Source: Phlegmacium glaucopus | Taxonomy: Eukaryota; Basidiomycota; Agaricomycetes; Agaricales; Cortinariaceae | DNA: 64,000 bases | NCBI GenBank assembly: GCA_015039465.1 | Contig: MU130378.1 | Span: 1,926,570 to 1,990,569 of the forward strand | Direction: 5' to 3' | Shown: positions 11,388 through 24,994 of the stretch, one piece after another | How positions within the stretch are numbered: position 1 is the first letter of the stretch | How the letters are laid out: every line of letters starts with the position of its first letter | Position numbers and translations under genes: made by a program | The notes under the pieces: model-generated | Database searches by the model: none | Told to the model about the DNA's origin: nothing | Seen by the model: only the letters and a program-made list of their open reading frames with translations

Positions 11388-13674
11388 CGAATATTGGATG
11401 TGATTGAAGAATAAGTTTCTAGGTCACGGTGTCAGATGAGAATTGCTCTTTAATACTTTTCACACTGTAAATATCTCGGGAAAATTATATTAGGCTCCAA
11501 GGAGCTGGACGCCAATTGTTGTCCGCGAGGACGGATATTTCATATCTGCCATCTGGCGTCTGCTCTTTGGGGCGTCGTTAATCCATTAACATATATCACC
11601 GAAAAGCGAAAGTTGGCTTGCATGACAACATTGACAAGAAAAGAGAGACGCGTGATGATTTATAACGTCAAATTTCAGCTTCCCCCCGGTTTGGCCCACG
11701 GCGAAATGTAGGGCTGACCGAAGTGTGGATATTAGGATAAGGTTAGCCAGGGATACCGATCTATATATAGTCATAGGCGCGTGACAGGGCATGACGCACT
11801 ATAAAAGAAAATGAAGAACATACTCGTAAATAAACTCAAATAGATGAGCCATGCATCCACAGGGAGTTTTGATAGTGTAGTAGATGAAATTTTAGCGCAA
11901 GTGAATAGAAATACCGCTAGTCATGTTGCGACCAATATCGAAAGTGATCAGCCACAGGAGCGACAGGACGGACGCTGGCGACAACGAAAGGGCCACATGT
12001 GCAAATAGTGAAATGGTTGTTGCGTTTACTATGATTTATTTATAGAGTCCGGACCTATTTATTACTTGCCTTTTATTTTTACTATATCCAGACCTTAGGG
12101 TTGCTTAAACAACCTCGGGGGTACCTCGCCAGCTCATCAATGCAAGGATAAGAGTAGAGATATAAATTCAGTGGAAGAAGATATCCATGGAGGAATAGTA
12201 TGTAGAAGGGAGTATCGTTTTGAAAGCGGTGGTAAAGAAATTGATTTTCGCGGCGGTTTTGGTAGTGATTGTAGGCCTCGCAACGAGTCTGATGTAAAGT
12301 GTGTGCCAGTCATTTGCTATTCGAATGTGTAGTGTTTCGTTTGTGCCGATGTCAGGTGCGAGTTGAAGAAAGTTGGTAAATGGCTGTCGGCCCGGGGGGT
12401 TTACAGTGGCCACCTTCGGGTCGAGGCAAGTTTGTACGTGAGATTAGATTCCCGCCAGAAGAGCTGGATAGTCTCTGCTGTTACATAAATATATCATTTA
12501 CTCTGATATTCATAAAAAATGTAAGGTTTTTCAAAGTTGGAAAACCGGCCCTCCAAGTCACAACTGTGAGACTTACTAACATAGCCACAATTTTTGGGAT
12601 CTATAAAATTTTATGCTTGTAAACCTCTGCCATAGCTACAGGTTTGTTTACATGATTTTAAACTAAGAAATAGGATAGTCAGTTCTTGTTTATCAAGTTG
12701 AAGCAGAGATCCCAAAAAGATCCCATCCTGGTTTGTAGTATCTTGATAAAAATAAAGATGCTGTCCAAAAGTGGATGTTAATAATATACAGTAATATAAG
12801 GCCGCGGGCCTTGCCCTCTGGGGTGAGAATAACCAGCAATATACGTAAAAAACCTACCGCTATCATCCCGCAGTTCGACCGAAATTTCAAGATCGGTCCA
12901 AAATATTATGTAGCTCAGACCGATGACCGGTCCTTCTTATAGGTTTTCACTTCCGTGGAAAGACCACCCCACACATCGATGATCGGACAGGAGTCACAGG
13001 ACTGCCAGTTTTATTTGGCTTCTGGCATACTTGTAGGAAGTGCAGCCTGGGATGGAATTTGCGATGAGTACTGCACCAACTTGCCACAAATCTTCTTAAT
13101 CCCCTACTTAGGCTGAAGATAGATTAGGAGACAGATCCATTGCTATCGCCGGGCACATTTTCGATTCTTGTTTCTGCTAACATTCAGGCAGCTGACATTG
13201 GGGTTATATGTATACATAAAATTATTATTATAAATTGCGACTGACACGGGGAATATGGTAGAGAATTTGAATGCGCAGGCCTGAACAGCAATCGATGACC
13301 ACTGGCACCCGTCCGATAATCCTCATGCCAACTTACCTCTTATAGTTTTTGACATTTGTCGTCCAAGGTACAGAAATGTCAGTTTTGTTGTATGACCTGG
13401 CGTTACCACCGGGGATAGCGGGAAGCCTGCAAGTGGGTTAATGTCTTTTTGGTGGAATGAAAGCATGTAAGTCCTGGATTTCAATGCTTTTGGTCATGTG
13501 ACCCTTGGTCATATGATGACATAGTGTGAGTTCTGTCAGCTGTGATCATTTACCGACGCGCGTGGACACTGGGGTCGTCTACCCGGTTTTACATGTTACA
13601 TACCTTGCTTAACTCCCGAAAGACAGTCTTTCCTCTAACGAACTACGTGCTCACCTCCAAAGGTACTAGCGTCA
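11388..13674. other. Long gene-poor intergenic region
   Basis: Nearly 2.3 kb between two divergently transcribed genes. All reading frames are short, unspliceable into anything I recognise and without codon regularity. I see no transposase, reverse transcriptase or RNA gene. It is large for this gene-dense locus, so it may hold an unrecognised non-coding transcript or a decayed element. The part near 13490-13520 contains E-box-like sequence and is listed separately. Confidence 0.5.
13492..13503. promoter_or_regulatory. E-box-like near-palindrome upstream of AP-3 delta
   Basis: The 12-mer GGTCATGTGACC has a CATGTG E-box core inside near-palindromic flanks and lies about 170 bp upstream of the AP-3 delta ATG. 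A second related copy, TTGGTCATATGATGAC, follows immediately (about 13505-13520). bHLH transcription factors bind cores of this type, but use of this site is inference only. Confidence 0.3.
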
Positions 13675-16600
13675 ATGTGGGAACGAACCCTTCAAGATCT
13701 CGTTCGCGGGTTGCGCGCGAATAAGAAAGATGAAGCAAAGTTCATTGCAAAGGCAGTTGACGAAATACGACAGGAGATTAAGAGCGACGATATGGAACTG
13801 AAATCAGGGGCAGTGCTCAAGCTCACATATGTGCGTACATCGCAGCTGGGCCGTTACCTGACTAGAATTCATAACAGTTCTTCAGCTCGATATGCTGGGT
13901 TACGATATGAGCTGGGCTTCATTCCATGTCGTGGAGGTCATGTCATCTTCCAAAGTTCACTTGAAGACCATTGGATATCTGGCTGCTGCGCAATCCTTCG
14001 AGCAGGACACCGATGTTCTCATGCTGACAACGAACCTCCTCAAAAAGGTATGATCACCGTCCAATCTATCATCAGGTTGCGACTAAATCAACTAATTAGG
14101 ACCTAAGTTCAACACCCGCAGATGTTGCTATTACTTTGAACGGGCTATCTCATATTGTGACACCAGAACTTGCCAGAGATCTTTCGCCAGAATTGATAGG
14201 GATGTTAAATCACTCTCGAGTACATATAAGAAAACGTGCGATATTGACTCTCTACAAGCTTCTTGTGAAGCATCCTGAGGCCATCAATCATGCCCGAGTC
14301 CGCCTTGAGGAGAAGTTGGATGATCTCGATCCTTGTGAGTACTTTGGCTCGAGTATCATTACTTCTCAACATGTTTGCAGCCGTTGTTGCCGCTACAGTT
14401 AACGTACTCTGTGAGCTTGCTCGGCGTAACCCCAAGGATTACTTGTCATTAGCTCCGCAGCTGTTCCATCTTTTGACCTCTTCATCCAATAATTGGATGC
14501 TGATCAAAATTATCAAGCTGGTAAAGCCACCTGGATTCAAAATCTTCGTGTTCCTGAGCTTTATCTCTTTTAGTTTGGCTCGTTGTCTCCCCATGAACCA
14601 CGACTGGTCAAGAAACTCCAACCCCCTATAACTGAGCTGATCTCGACAACTCCCGCAATCTCGTTGTTGTATGAGTGTGTCCACACGTGCATAATAGGTG
14701 GAATGCTGCAAGGTTCATCCGGAGATTCACTAGCCAAAATGTGTGTTTCAAAGCTGGCTGGATTTATTCAAGATGCCGACCAAAACCGTGCGTTTATTTC
14801 TCTAAACGGTCATCGGCATTTTTCACTATCTTGTAGTGAAGTATATTGCTCTGTTGGCAATGGTGAAGATTGTCCCTAGCCATCCACATCTCGTGGCAGA
14901 CCATCAGGATACCATCCTTGCGAGTGTAAATGATCAAGACATCAGTATCCGGATGCGGGCACTTGATTTAGTTTCTGCAATGGTATGTGCGTTAGATGGT
15001 GGAAAAGTTGTCATTCTGACATTACCAAAGGTTAATCGAAGCAATCTTCAATCCATTGTACAACAATTGCTAGCCCATCTTGTTCGGGATTCTTCCCCAT
15101 CGAGCCTACCCACGGCAACTCAGTCTCTTGTCCAGAATGCTTCTGGAAGCTCTTTTAGCACCGTCAAAGCTTTTATTTCCCCAACCCAATCACCAGCATA
15201 TCGCCTCATCCTGTCTAAGAGCATACTCAACATGTGTTGTCAGTCAACGTATGAAAACGTGACGAACTTTGAATGGTATTTATCAGTACTGGTTGATCTT
15301 GCTCACGTAGCCAATGTCAATGTTGGCTCAGAAATTCGCGACCAGTTGGTTGATGTGGTTGGACGTGTCCGAGCTTCAAGGCCATATGCCATCAAGCTGA
15401 TGTACACCTTGATCAGCGATGATGCGATGCTCCGGAACGCTTCGGTGGAAGGTACCTGCTCGGAAATACTCTGGGCTGCAGCGTGGATCTGTGGAGAATA
15501 TTGCCAGTCAGTCTACTACCAAAGCCTGATGTTTCTTTGGAATTTGACGCAACTTCTAGAGAACTAGCAGAGCCTCAGAAACTTCTTCCTTACCTTCTTC
15601 GCCCGGAGGTTAATAACCTTCCACCAGATATCATTGCTATGTATATCCAAGCTTTGACAAAGATATTTGGGTTTTGGGCTTCTGAACTTGGCCAACGGTG
15701 GAGCGACGATGAGTTGCCAGAACTCAAGCGAACCGTTATGTTGATTCAGAATCGGGTGGGCGAGTTTGCTAGTTGTCAAGATATTGAAGTACAAGAAAGG
15801 GTGCGTAGCTTTCTGTGCTGTCTAATCTTAATTCTTAACAGATGGATTTTTAGGCTGCAAACACACTGCAGCTATTTAACTTTATTTCTGCTGATATCAA
15901 TTCATATCTGCCGAATCTGCTGGTCGCTTCTTCATCCTCTTCGCAGTTGGACGGACCTCCTTTAAGATCCGACGAACTCCGATTTCCGAAAAGTCTATAT
16001 CTCATCCAGCCACTTGTCAACCCTTATGAGCTTAATCCCGTAGCAGCAACAGCACAAGCTAGCGTCGTTCCCCCAGAAGGATTGAACCTTGACGCATGGT
16101 TCGTTGAGCCACCATCTGAAGTCGTCTCTCACATCCGGGCAGACGATGCTGACGTAGAAAAGATGAAGAGAAGCAAGAAAGGGAAAGCCAAGGAACTTGG
16201 TTTCAATGCCAATTTATCTGGAAAGAAAACCTCGAAGAAGAACGGAGATAGAGCTCTGATCAATACCATGGATTCAGACGTGGAAACCCCAGAGGAAATA
16301 GCCCAACGTGAAAAGGTATGGGTGATCAAAATTTCTTATTATCATAGGCATTATTACTTAACTGTCGATGGGCCAAAAGCAGCGCAAAGCAGAACGACTA
16401 GCACAGCTGCGAGATGATCCATATTACATTATGGATGACCAACCTTCGAAGGCGGTAGAAAATGTGGATTCAATTCCTGTGGTGCATCTGGAGGATATGC
16501 CGCCTATAATAGGTAAAGAGTGTGCTGTCCACCAATCGTCATGTTTGGCTAACTTCAACTACCACTAGACGAGTGGGAAAGCAAATTGCCATCCTTGCGA

Positions 16601-16882
16601 GTAACTTCCCAGACTTTATACTCTGAATCTTTTGTCGTCGAACGAGAGGGCGAAATGCCAGAGGGTGCTGTTGCCCAACGACCTCAGCTATTCTCATCTT
16701 CCACAAATAATCTAGCACCAAGCGCCGAGTCATCCACATCTTCATTTCTGCCATACCAACCAACCGACCATCCTTCGCCCAACTCATCCGCCGCACCAGA
16801 GCCTATCAAAGTCGTGCGTCCGAAGAAAAAAACAGGCAAAAAGAAACAAACCGTCATAGCTGCCGATGCGCCATCTCTATGA
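13675..16882 (+). CDS. APL5: AP-3 adaptor complex delta subunit (delta-adaptin)
   Basis: Large subunit of the AP-3 clathrin-adaptor-like complex, which sorts cargo from Golgi/endosomes to the vacuole. The ATG at 13675 opens MWERTLQDLVRGLRANKKDEAKFI, the strongly conserved delta-adaptin start. Spliced exons then give an alpha-solenoid adaptin trunk: MELKSGAVLKLTY, LDMLGYDMSWASFHVVEVM, KTIGYLAAAQSFEQDTDVLMLTTNLLKKDL, SHIVTPELARDLSPELIGML, RKRAILTLYKLLVKHPEA, NVLCELARRNPKDYLSLAPQLFHLL, and SNNWMLIKIIKLFGSLSPHEPRL. Later exons cover the trunk end (AAWICGEYC, LLPYLLRPEVNNLP) and a basic/acidic hinge (KMKRSKKGKAKELGF; 16140-16320). The tail is Ser/Pro-rich and ends in a lysine-rich stretch KKKTGKKKQ. 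About ten introns are needed. Total size of roughly 870-900 residues fits the family. Convergent with the kinase gene, 276 bp apart. Confidence 0.92.
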
Positions 16883-17158
16883 GTTTTGTTCAAGCAGAAA
16901 CCATTCTGAACGCAGGAAGTTCAGATCAGCCTTATATTTTACACTGACTAAGTAGGTATGTACAAAGCGGGGTTTTAAGATGCGATTTAAGATGCGGGGA
17001 CTAGTTATACAACTTTACAAAAAGTAAAACGGGATGAGTTGGGTGAGGATGGGCCAAAATGCATCGTAACTGAAGAACGTTGACTCGAAATGTGAACTGT
17101 TCAGTAGGTAGTCTAAACAAAACATGAGTTCATGACTAGCACGAGTCTCCATCATCGA

Positions 17159-19289
<2,131 letters not shown>

Positions 19290-19551
19290 GCATACAAAGT
19301 AAGATGTCGGTCGATCGCGAAAAAGGGGGAAATTTAATAGGGTACCATATCTTAGAGAGAGAGAGTAAATTTTAACACGAGCTGGAGCTTCAGGAGATGT
19401 ATGTGTCGCGTTGAAGAATTTGGACCACTTTTGTGAGACTACAATAATATATTGAAAGACTAGGACTTTAGTATGTGGAGGGAAGAAAGGGAGAGGCAGT
19501 GTAGTGAATGGCTTGATTTATGTAGCTCTTGAGCTGCAGCGGTACAAAAAG

Positions 19552-19932
19552 TCAAGCTACGGTTTCAACTTCCAAATCGGGAAAAGGGGCTTGTCTACTC
19601 CGTCTCTGTGGCTTTCTAGTGAATGTGCTCCCTTTCGGTTTCTCCTTGCCTCGAAAGTACTGCAACACAGACGGCCCATAAAACCATCCAAGGAACAACA
19701 TCTCAGCGACAAAAATAAAGAGGATGAGGATGAGGATAGTCAGGCGATCGTGGATGAAATTTTGAAAACTATTGCCGGGAGACGAGTCGCCAGGACTTCG
19801 CTCCACCGTTCCTTCCAGTCCAGACTGAGGATGAATCAATCGGATTCGCTGAGTTAATGGGTCGACAGAGATTCCAAGCGTTGGTTTCTTCTCCTGCCAG
19901 TGATCAGAGGATGGCGCTATATGTTCCAACAT
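19552..19932 (-). CDS. Small single-pass membrane protein, unknown
   Basis: Uninterrupted 126-residue frame with an ATG at 19932. Residues about 64-87 form one strong hydrophobic segment (LTILILILFIFVAEMLFLGW). The N-terminal side is polar and could be cytosolic or lumenal. The C-terminal tail is very basic (KEKPKGSTFTRKPQRRSRQ), which by the positive-inside rule would place it in the cytosol. I do not recognise a family. Support for reality is the clean hydrophobic/basic layout, position between two genes on the same strand and lack of an overlapping alternative. It could be longer at the 5' side through an unseen exon. Confidence 0.5.
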   Translation of the reverse strand: MLEHIAPSSDHWQEKKPTLGISVDPLTQRIRLIHPQSGLEGTVERSPGDSSPGNSFQNFIHDRLTILILILFIFVAEMLFLGWFYGPSVLQYFRGKEKPKGSTFTRKPQRRSRQAPFPDLEVETVA

Positions 19933-20689
19933 TCTTATCCAAGTTTAAGTTGCAGAAATTTTCAGGCTAAACGAGATAATCTACTCTCCAGCCCAATTCT
20001 AAATTGCTCCTCAGGCCAGACCCCTTCGTCTAATGCCTCATTTTCAAGATCCTTCTACCGAAGTGGCATCCTCAGTGGCGCTTATGGAAAAGGTTCAATC
20101 TGTAGGTCCGGTCAATACAATACCCAAAGGCATCTTTACTGAGACAAGTCCTTGACACATAACCTCATGTACCTATTTGAACTTTCCTCGCTTACCGGAG
20201 TTTTCAGAAATCACCGCTCCATGTTGGACCAATCACAACTTCAGGCATGACCGTACAGTGATTGACCAATCCCTCGGAATGGCCTAAATCCGAATGTTGC
20301 ACCATGCACGGGACTCTCATTTCGTCGTGATCTTGTACAGAGTATGAATCGCAGTGTTAACGGCTGTGAGAATAGTCCACGCCATGTGTTGGCGAAAATA
20401 GTTGAGCCTGGCAAGAATATTCCACGTTTGGGATTTGTAACTTGGAAATTTTTCAAACGAAGCTTGATGAGAGACAAATAATCCAGATTAGTCCAGTTCC
20501 GGCTTGAGCCCTGCTGGGAACTTCAGAAAGAAAAGGACTTCGAAAATGTGCTCGAGACATATCGCCGGTATGAACAATCATTTACTGTCAGAAAAGCGAG
20601 GAGGCTTGCATCGTGGTTCTATTGTGCGGTACATTCTCTATACAAATGTCATAAATTCACAAGAATCAAAGCTAGAAGAAATAAGTTCT
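19933..20689. other. Intergenic stretch, no gene seen
   Basis: Holds the promoter side of the small membrane-protein gene and the 3' untranslated region of the transporter gene that ends at 20690. Short frames here have no recognisable content. Confidence 0.5.
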
Positions 20690-22499
20690 TTACGGCTGAA
20701 TCTTTGGTGATTTTCGATGTTCCTAAAAATAAGGTCAGACGAAGTTGGCGGCGCAAGGAACGGAAAAAACGTACAGGAACATGTGTGCACTCATGATCAA
20801 CGTGGACGAACGCTCTCTCCACATTGGGGAGGACTTCGATCTTATCCTGGAGCTGCTGGCTAATATCGTGGGCCTTCCATAGTGGCGTATTTCCGTCCAT
20901 GACGATATCAATTTCTACGAAGTAATCCTAGGATTGTGATTGTTAGTTTGAGTACGACAATAAGGCCGTCAGCACATACAGGTCCACTCTGCACAAGAAT
21001 ATCAGTGATGTATCTTGTAAATATATAGAGAAGTACAAACATGGTACGCGCGGACTGTATCAATTTTGTCAATGTCCTCGCTAAAGGTCGCCGCTTTGTA
21101 AACAAGCAGTTGTAGAAAGTCATGCGGCGCCGATTTTCCGGCGAGCAGCTCAAATTCTGTGTAGATGGTGTGGCTCCAAGAAATGATGATACCCAGGGCA
21201 ATCTTGGAAAATCATGGTTGTCAGCTTAAGAAGAACGTACGTGATGCTAATGCCTACGATGATGGCACCCATGGGGTCGAGATCTGCATGGAACAATAAT
21301 TGAATGCAATCAATCAAATCAAACAACGTAGAACGCACACCAGCGAAGTTTACTTCCGCCAGTTGACATAAGGATTCCTACAAAGGGTAAATGGTTGCAA
21401 AAGGCCTTGAAAATGTCCAATTTACCAAAAGCATTGATCCAAAGATCATTTCGATGATCCTGCCAAAGGACCTGAACCTGGCTTGATTTGCTTCTGAGAG
21501 AATAACTGTATAAAAAAAGAAGGAATTTGACCGCTTTACAGACTCAATTTTTAGATTAAAGAGAGCTACAGAGAAACTAACCGAGGGCAGCGCCGACGGC
21601 GATGATTGAGGGAAGATGAAAATTGGAAAGGCCGTTTCCATGTTTTGTGATCAGGTTACGAATTGACTCCACGATAACGACAAGATTGACAGAGCCCATC
21701 CTGTATTATTTCCTTTAATGTTGTATCTCCTGAACGCAGCATACGCACAAGAATCCTGAACGAATAGAGCTCAGCACAAAGGAAGTGGGATGACGTGGAG
21801 CACAACAAACCATAAACGATGTTTCCGATAGTCTCTAGTCGGGCACCTCCTACAGGCCATTTGTTAATATCCATCTTAGCTGCTTTTCGATGAAGCCAGA
21901 AGAGTACGACATTACTGCCGATATCAAACACAGAATCGATACCGGTGGCCAGAAGTGATAGAGAGACGGATGAAATGGCAGCATATACTAGATGGAAACT
22001 TCGTCGACAGTTTGAACTTGATAATTGATGCACCTACACTGTACAACACACAACACGAAATTGCAACATAGGCTAGCGTAAATAGCAATTTTGACCTATA
22101 AGATTGGTTCTTTAAAGATACCGTGGTGGTGGTGGTGGTGGAGAATTTGACCCACACGTAGTCTGGCCGCTTCCTCTTCAATTTTCGCGTCTTCCGTGTG
22201 CTCTTCCATGGGTTTCAGCAGAGATGAGATTAGCTGGTGCGGTATACGTGGTTAGTTGAGATAAAATTCAAGCTTGCGCGGTCACAAACGTTATTTTGGC
22301 GCAGCTGGTACTTCGCGACATGCTTTTTTCGGCGACGAAGGCCAGCAATCTGTTCGTCTGGTATGATACCATCACTTAATTGAAAAGGATCGGCAGGAAG
22401 GACGCTGGAGGAAGCAGAAACCGAAGTTCTTTCAACATCTTGATCAGGTACCGCTAATTCGGAGGCCTGTGTTTTTTTCCCCTTCAGCACCAAAGACAT
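20690..22499 (-). CDS. Cation diffusion facilitator, manganese-type (MTP-like) metal transporter
   Basis: Proton-coupled metal(II) exporter of the CDF family, expected in an organelle membrane. The ATG at 22499 starts a polar N-terminus. Exons then join to give LISSLLKPMEEHTED, IEEEAARLRVKIAIYASLCCNFVLCVVQLYAAISS, a classic CDF first helix pair. The second helix carries LLATGIDSVFDIGSN with a DxxxD metal site, then MDINKWPVGGARLETIGNIVYG. A later exon has VLWQDHRNDLWINAF with a second DxxxD site, then LDPMGAIIVG. The cytosolic domain includes DYFVEIDIVMDGNTPLWKAHDISQQLQDKIEVLPNVERAFVHVDHECTH. The last exon, after an intron, is EHRKSPKIQP. DxxxD rather than HxxxD in both sites is the pattern of Mn-CDFs. 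About eight introns; one holds a CAC/TGG microsatellite (see repeat). Confidence 0.88.
22122..22140. repeat. Trinucleotide microsatellite (GGT/ACC)6 inside an intron
   Basis: Six GGT/ACC triplets lie in the intron between the exons ending ...AARLR and starting VKIAIYA of the metal-transporter gene. The donor gtgggt and acceptor cttatag that flank it preserve the family sequence, so this repeat is intronic and does not encode a His run. Confidence 0.75.
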
Positions 22500-23885
22500 T
22501 TGGAATCGATGAGATGTGTACCTTCTGTGCTGTCTCGTAGTCGTGGACCATCTGGTTCTAATACAAAGACGAAGGAGTGCATTAGTTATCGAGAATAAGG
22601 GAATAAATGAGAAGGCCCGAAACAGTGGAAGTGGACATCTGATTAAGCCAATACCATTGTCCTGGCACAAGCCTGGCTTCCCAAGGATCTGGGTACGTAC
22701 GTACATACAGTGGCAAGAGCGGATTGTTGGGCAAAAAAAGGATCCTTGCAGAATGGACAACTCACTGATTGAAGCTATCGACAAAGAAGGGTATTCGGAT
22801 GGCTGTTCAAACGTTCAGAACCTTCAGAGCTTTCATAACCCCCAGAAATTTCATTCTCCGTCTCAAACTCAGAATAGGAGCTTTTCCGGAATTAAATATA
22901 GATATAGTACGTGTGGGAGTTTGGTAAGAGGTATTGGTGGTCTGAGAAAGGCTATGTGTACGAAAATGTGTCACGATAAGTCAGATCCATTGGGGTTGCA
23001 GAGATCCAGTCCAGATGGACGAAAACGAGGACAAGGATCCGGGTTTATGCCACCGTGTTTTACGTAATAACCTCGTAACTGATTGGTATTACAACGTAAC
23101 AAACAATGGACTCGCTCGTGCCCGAGGCTCTAGGCACTGACTCTAATATTTTATTAAGTATATGTACAGTCAAGATAAACCTTTGTTCGTTGTTGAAGTT
23201 TTGCAAAACTCCAAGATTTAGGAACCGTAATTGAAATCGTCAAAATTTCCTTATTGGGCGATTTGTGCTAGTTGTTATGTTCTCCTAAGATTTACTTCCG
23301 TGTATCAAGTATGACCAACACATCACTGGACTCACTGCCAGAGAATAAAGTGGCAGCCCTTATGCCATTATTCACGTTTTTCTCGTTTCTATTGTGCGTT
23401 TGTCTTCACCTTGTGTAATTGATCACCCAAATTAATTGTGTTTTGCTGGTAGCGCTGCTCTGCTTTTCTGGTGTCTGATCTCATCCTGCCTAGGCACCTC
23501 AATTCGTCAATCTCTTTCTAATTTGTGGCATTATTCAGTCCTTGGTGCAATGTCCCAAGATAATGGTCGATATTCAAGAAGACGGCCTGCATACGGTGGA
23601 GAAGAAATCTGGGAAATGGAAAGTCGAGCAGGCTAACCAAGTCGCAAAGTTATTTAAATCGATCGACTGCCTCCTCACGTTGAAATCAATTTCCCCTTTC
23701 TTTGGCATATGTTATGCAGTCCGCTGGTCTGCAACGACACCTTCATGCGCTGGTCGTTACCACATATAATGGGGATCTCCTATAATAGTAGGCATATAAA
23801 ATATCTCTTTTCAGGCCTCGTCTTTTATCTCTTCCTTCCGTTTTCCATATTACTATAATTATTTCACACCACAATTTTAATCATC
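22500..23885. other. Intergenic region, divergent promoters
   Basis: About 1.4 kb between the starts of the metal transporter (minus) and the secreted protein (plus). Open frames of up to 183 codons occur but show no domain, and one begins inside the transporter's 5' region. The right end holds the TATA promoter listed separately. Confidence 0.5.
23795..23801 (+). promoter_or_regulatory. TATA box of the secreted-protein gene
   Basis: TATAAAA lies 91 bp before the ATG at 23886, followed by a CT-rich run (tcttttatctcttccttccg) and then A/C-rich sequence up to the start codon. This TATA, pyrimidine tract and CA-rich leader layout is typical of strongly expressed basidiomycete genes. Confidence 0.6.
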
Positions 23886-24689
23886 ATGAAGCTGCCCTCG
23901 AGCTCTTCCCTGTTGCTTGCCACGTTGGCCATTTCCTCGTCCTCGTCTACACTGGCTGCGCCATCCGGAGAATCTGACACCGTAATGACGACGTCTACCA
24001 GCAACCATCACATTTCTGCATTCCTAGGTGACTCGAGCATTCGTGACCTTGGTTCTGTCGACATCGATAATGAACAAAGGGCTACTAGTACGATTGTTGA
24101 GAGGTCAGAGGGTAAGCAATTTCTTATCATCAGCCAAAGCCTGGAAACTCATTCCAGTCTCCAATTAGTCGACTTAGAGGCTGACCACAGAAACCCAATT
24201 TTGAGTTTGCTCAAATTACTCCACAACCTACCTATTATCGGACATCCTGTCGCGTCGCTGATTGAAAAGTCGTTACCCAATGGTACAAACTCAGCTGAAG
24301 GGATGCCGGACATTAGTCCCGATGATCTGAAGGCGCTTCAAGCTGCAATTGCAGAGGTTTCGCGAACTCTCAATCAAACTTCCCCAGAGGCTCCGAGCGC
24401 TATTCAGAGTGTCAACGGCACGGCTCCTACCGCAATGAGCAGCGGAGATGGGCTCTACACCGCTGGTTCCGTGTCTAACAGTTTTTCAAGCACATCGGCC
24501 GCACTTGCAGACGCAACCAACACTGACTCCTCACTTTCACGCCCTTCTGCAGGAGCAGCGGACGGAAGTACGATGACGGATGGGGCTACTTCCCAGACAC
24601 CTTCTGAGTCTACCTCTGCTCTTCAGTCATCATCATCTCCTAGGATCCCGGGCAATCCTCCCAACTCCCCCGTTCCATCCGCTGCTTAA
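23886..24689 (+). CDS. Secreted Ser/Thr-rich protein, unknown
   Basis: Single open frame of 267 residues. Residues 1-25 are a clear signal peptide (LPSSSSLLLATLAIS, cleavage likely after TLAA). Residues ~95-115 contain a hydrophobic stretch, NPILSLLKLLHNLPIIGHPV, then an NGTNS glycosylation sequon and the amphipathic segment DDLKALQAAIAEVSRTLN. The last 110 residues are Ser/Thr/Ala-rich with several N-glycosylation sequons, suggesting heavy O-mannosylation and a wall or extracellular location. There is no hydrophobic GPI-anchor tail. I do not recognise a family. A 22-nt GT..AG stretch at 24112-24133 is too short to be an intron. Confidence 0.7.
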   Translation: MKLPSSSSLLLATLAISSSSSTLAAPSGESDTVMTTSTSNHHISAFLGDSSIRDLGSVDIDNEQRATSTIVERSEGKQFLIISQSLETHSSLQLVDLEADHRNPILSLLKLLHNLPIIGHPVASLIEKSLPNGTNSAEGMPDISPDDLKALQAAIAEVSRTLNQTSPEAPSAIQSVNGTAPTAMSSGDGLYTAGSVSNSFSSTSAALADATNTDSSLSRPSAGAADGSTMTDGATSQTPSESTSALQSSSSPRIPGNPPNSPVPSAA

Positions 24690-24994
24690 GTTGACTAAAA
24701 TTTCATCGTTATTCTACCGTTTTCATCGTGGTTCATATGATTATAGCTCGGCTTGTACATCATCCTTCTTAATACATGTGCTTTCTTGTTGCGTCGTCCT
24801 TTTAAAGCAACCTGTGACCCTACAGTTGTCCTGACTAAACAATGTTGTGTGTGTGATCAAACCAGTGTCAGACTATCAGTTGATGTCGCTACCCCAAACA
24901 GTTACTATGATTCCGTCTCTTGATATTTGAATTCTAAACCATACCTTACTGACATTCTATTCTTTTTTTGTATCTAAAAACATATTCTTCTCTG
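24690..24994. other. Intergenic stretch, no gene seen
   Basis: About 300 bp holding the 3' end of the secreted-protein gene and the promoter of the glycosyltransferase gene. A pyrimidine run lies at 24957-24969. Confidence 0.5.

Noticed and set aside
12168..12622. Short frames on both strands in the long gap
   Set aside because: Overlapping, antisense to each other and without recognisable content.
22122..22140. Possible His-run in the metal transporter, which would be a metal-binding loop
   Set aside because: The in-frame reading runs into a stop. The conserved sequence AARLR-VKIAIYA requires this stretch to be an intron.
22516..23067. 183-codon plus-strand frame
   Set aside because: Begins in the 5' region of the minus-strand transporter, no recognisable domain, composition not protein-like.
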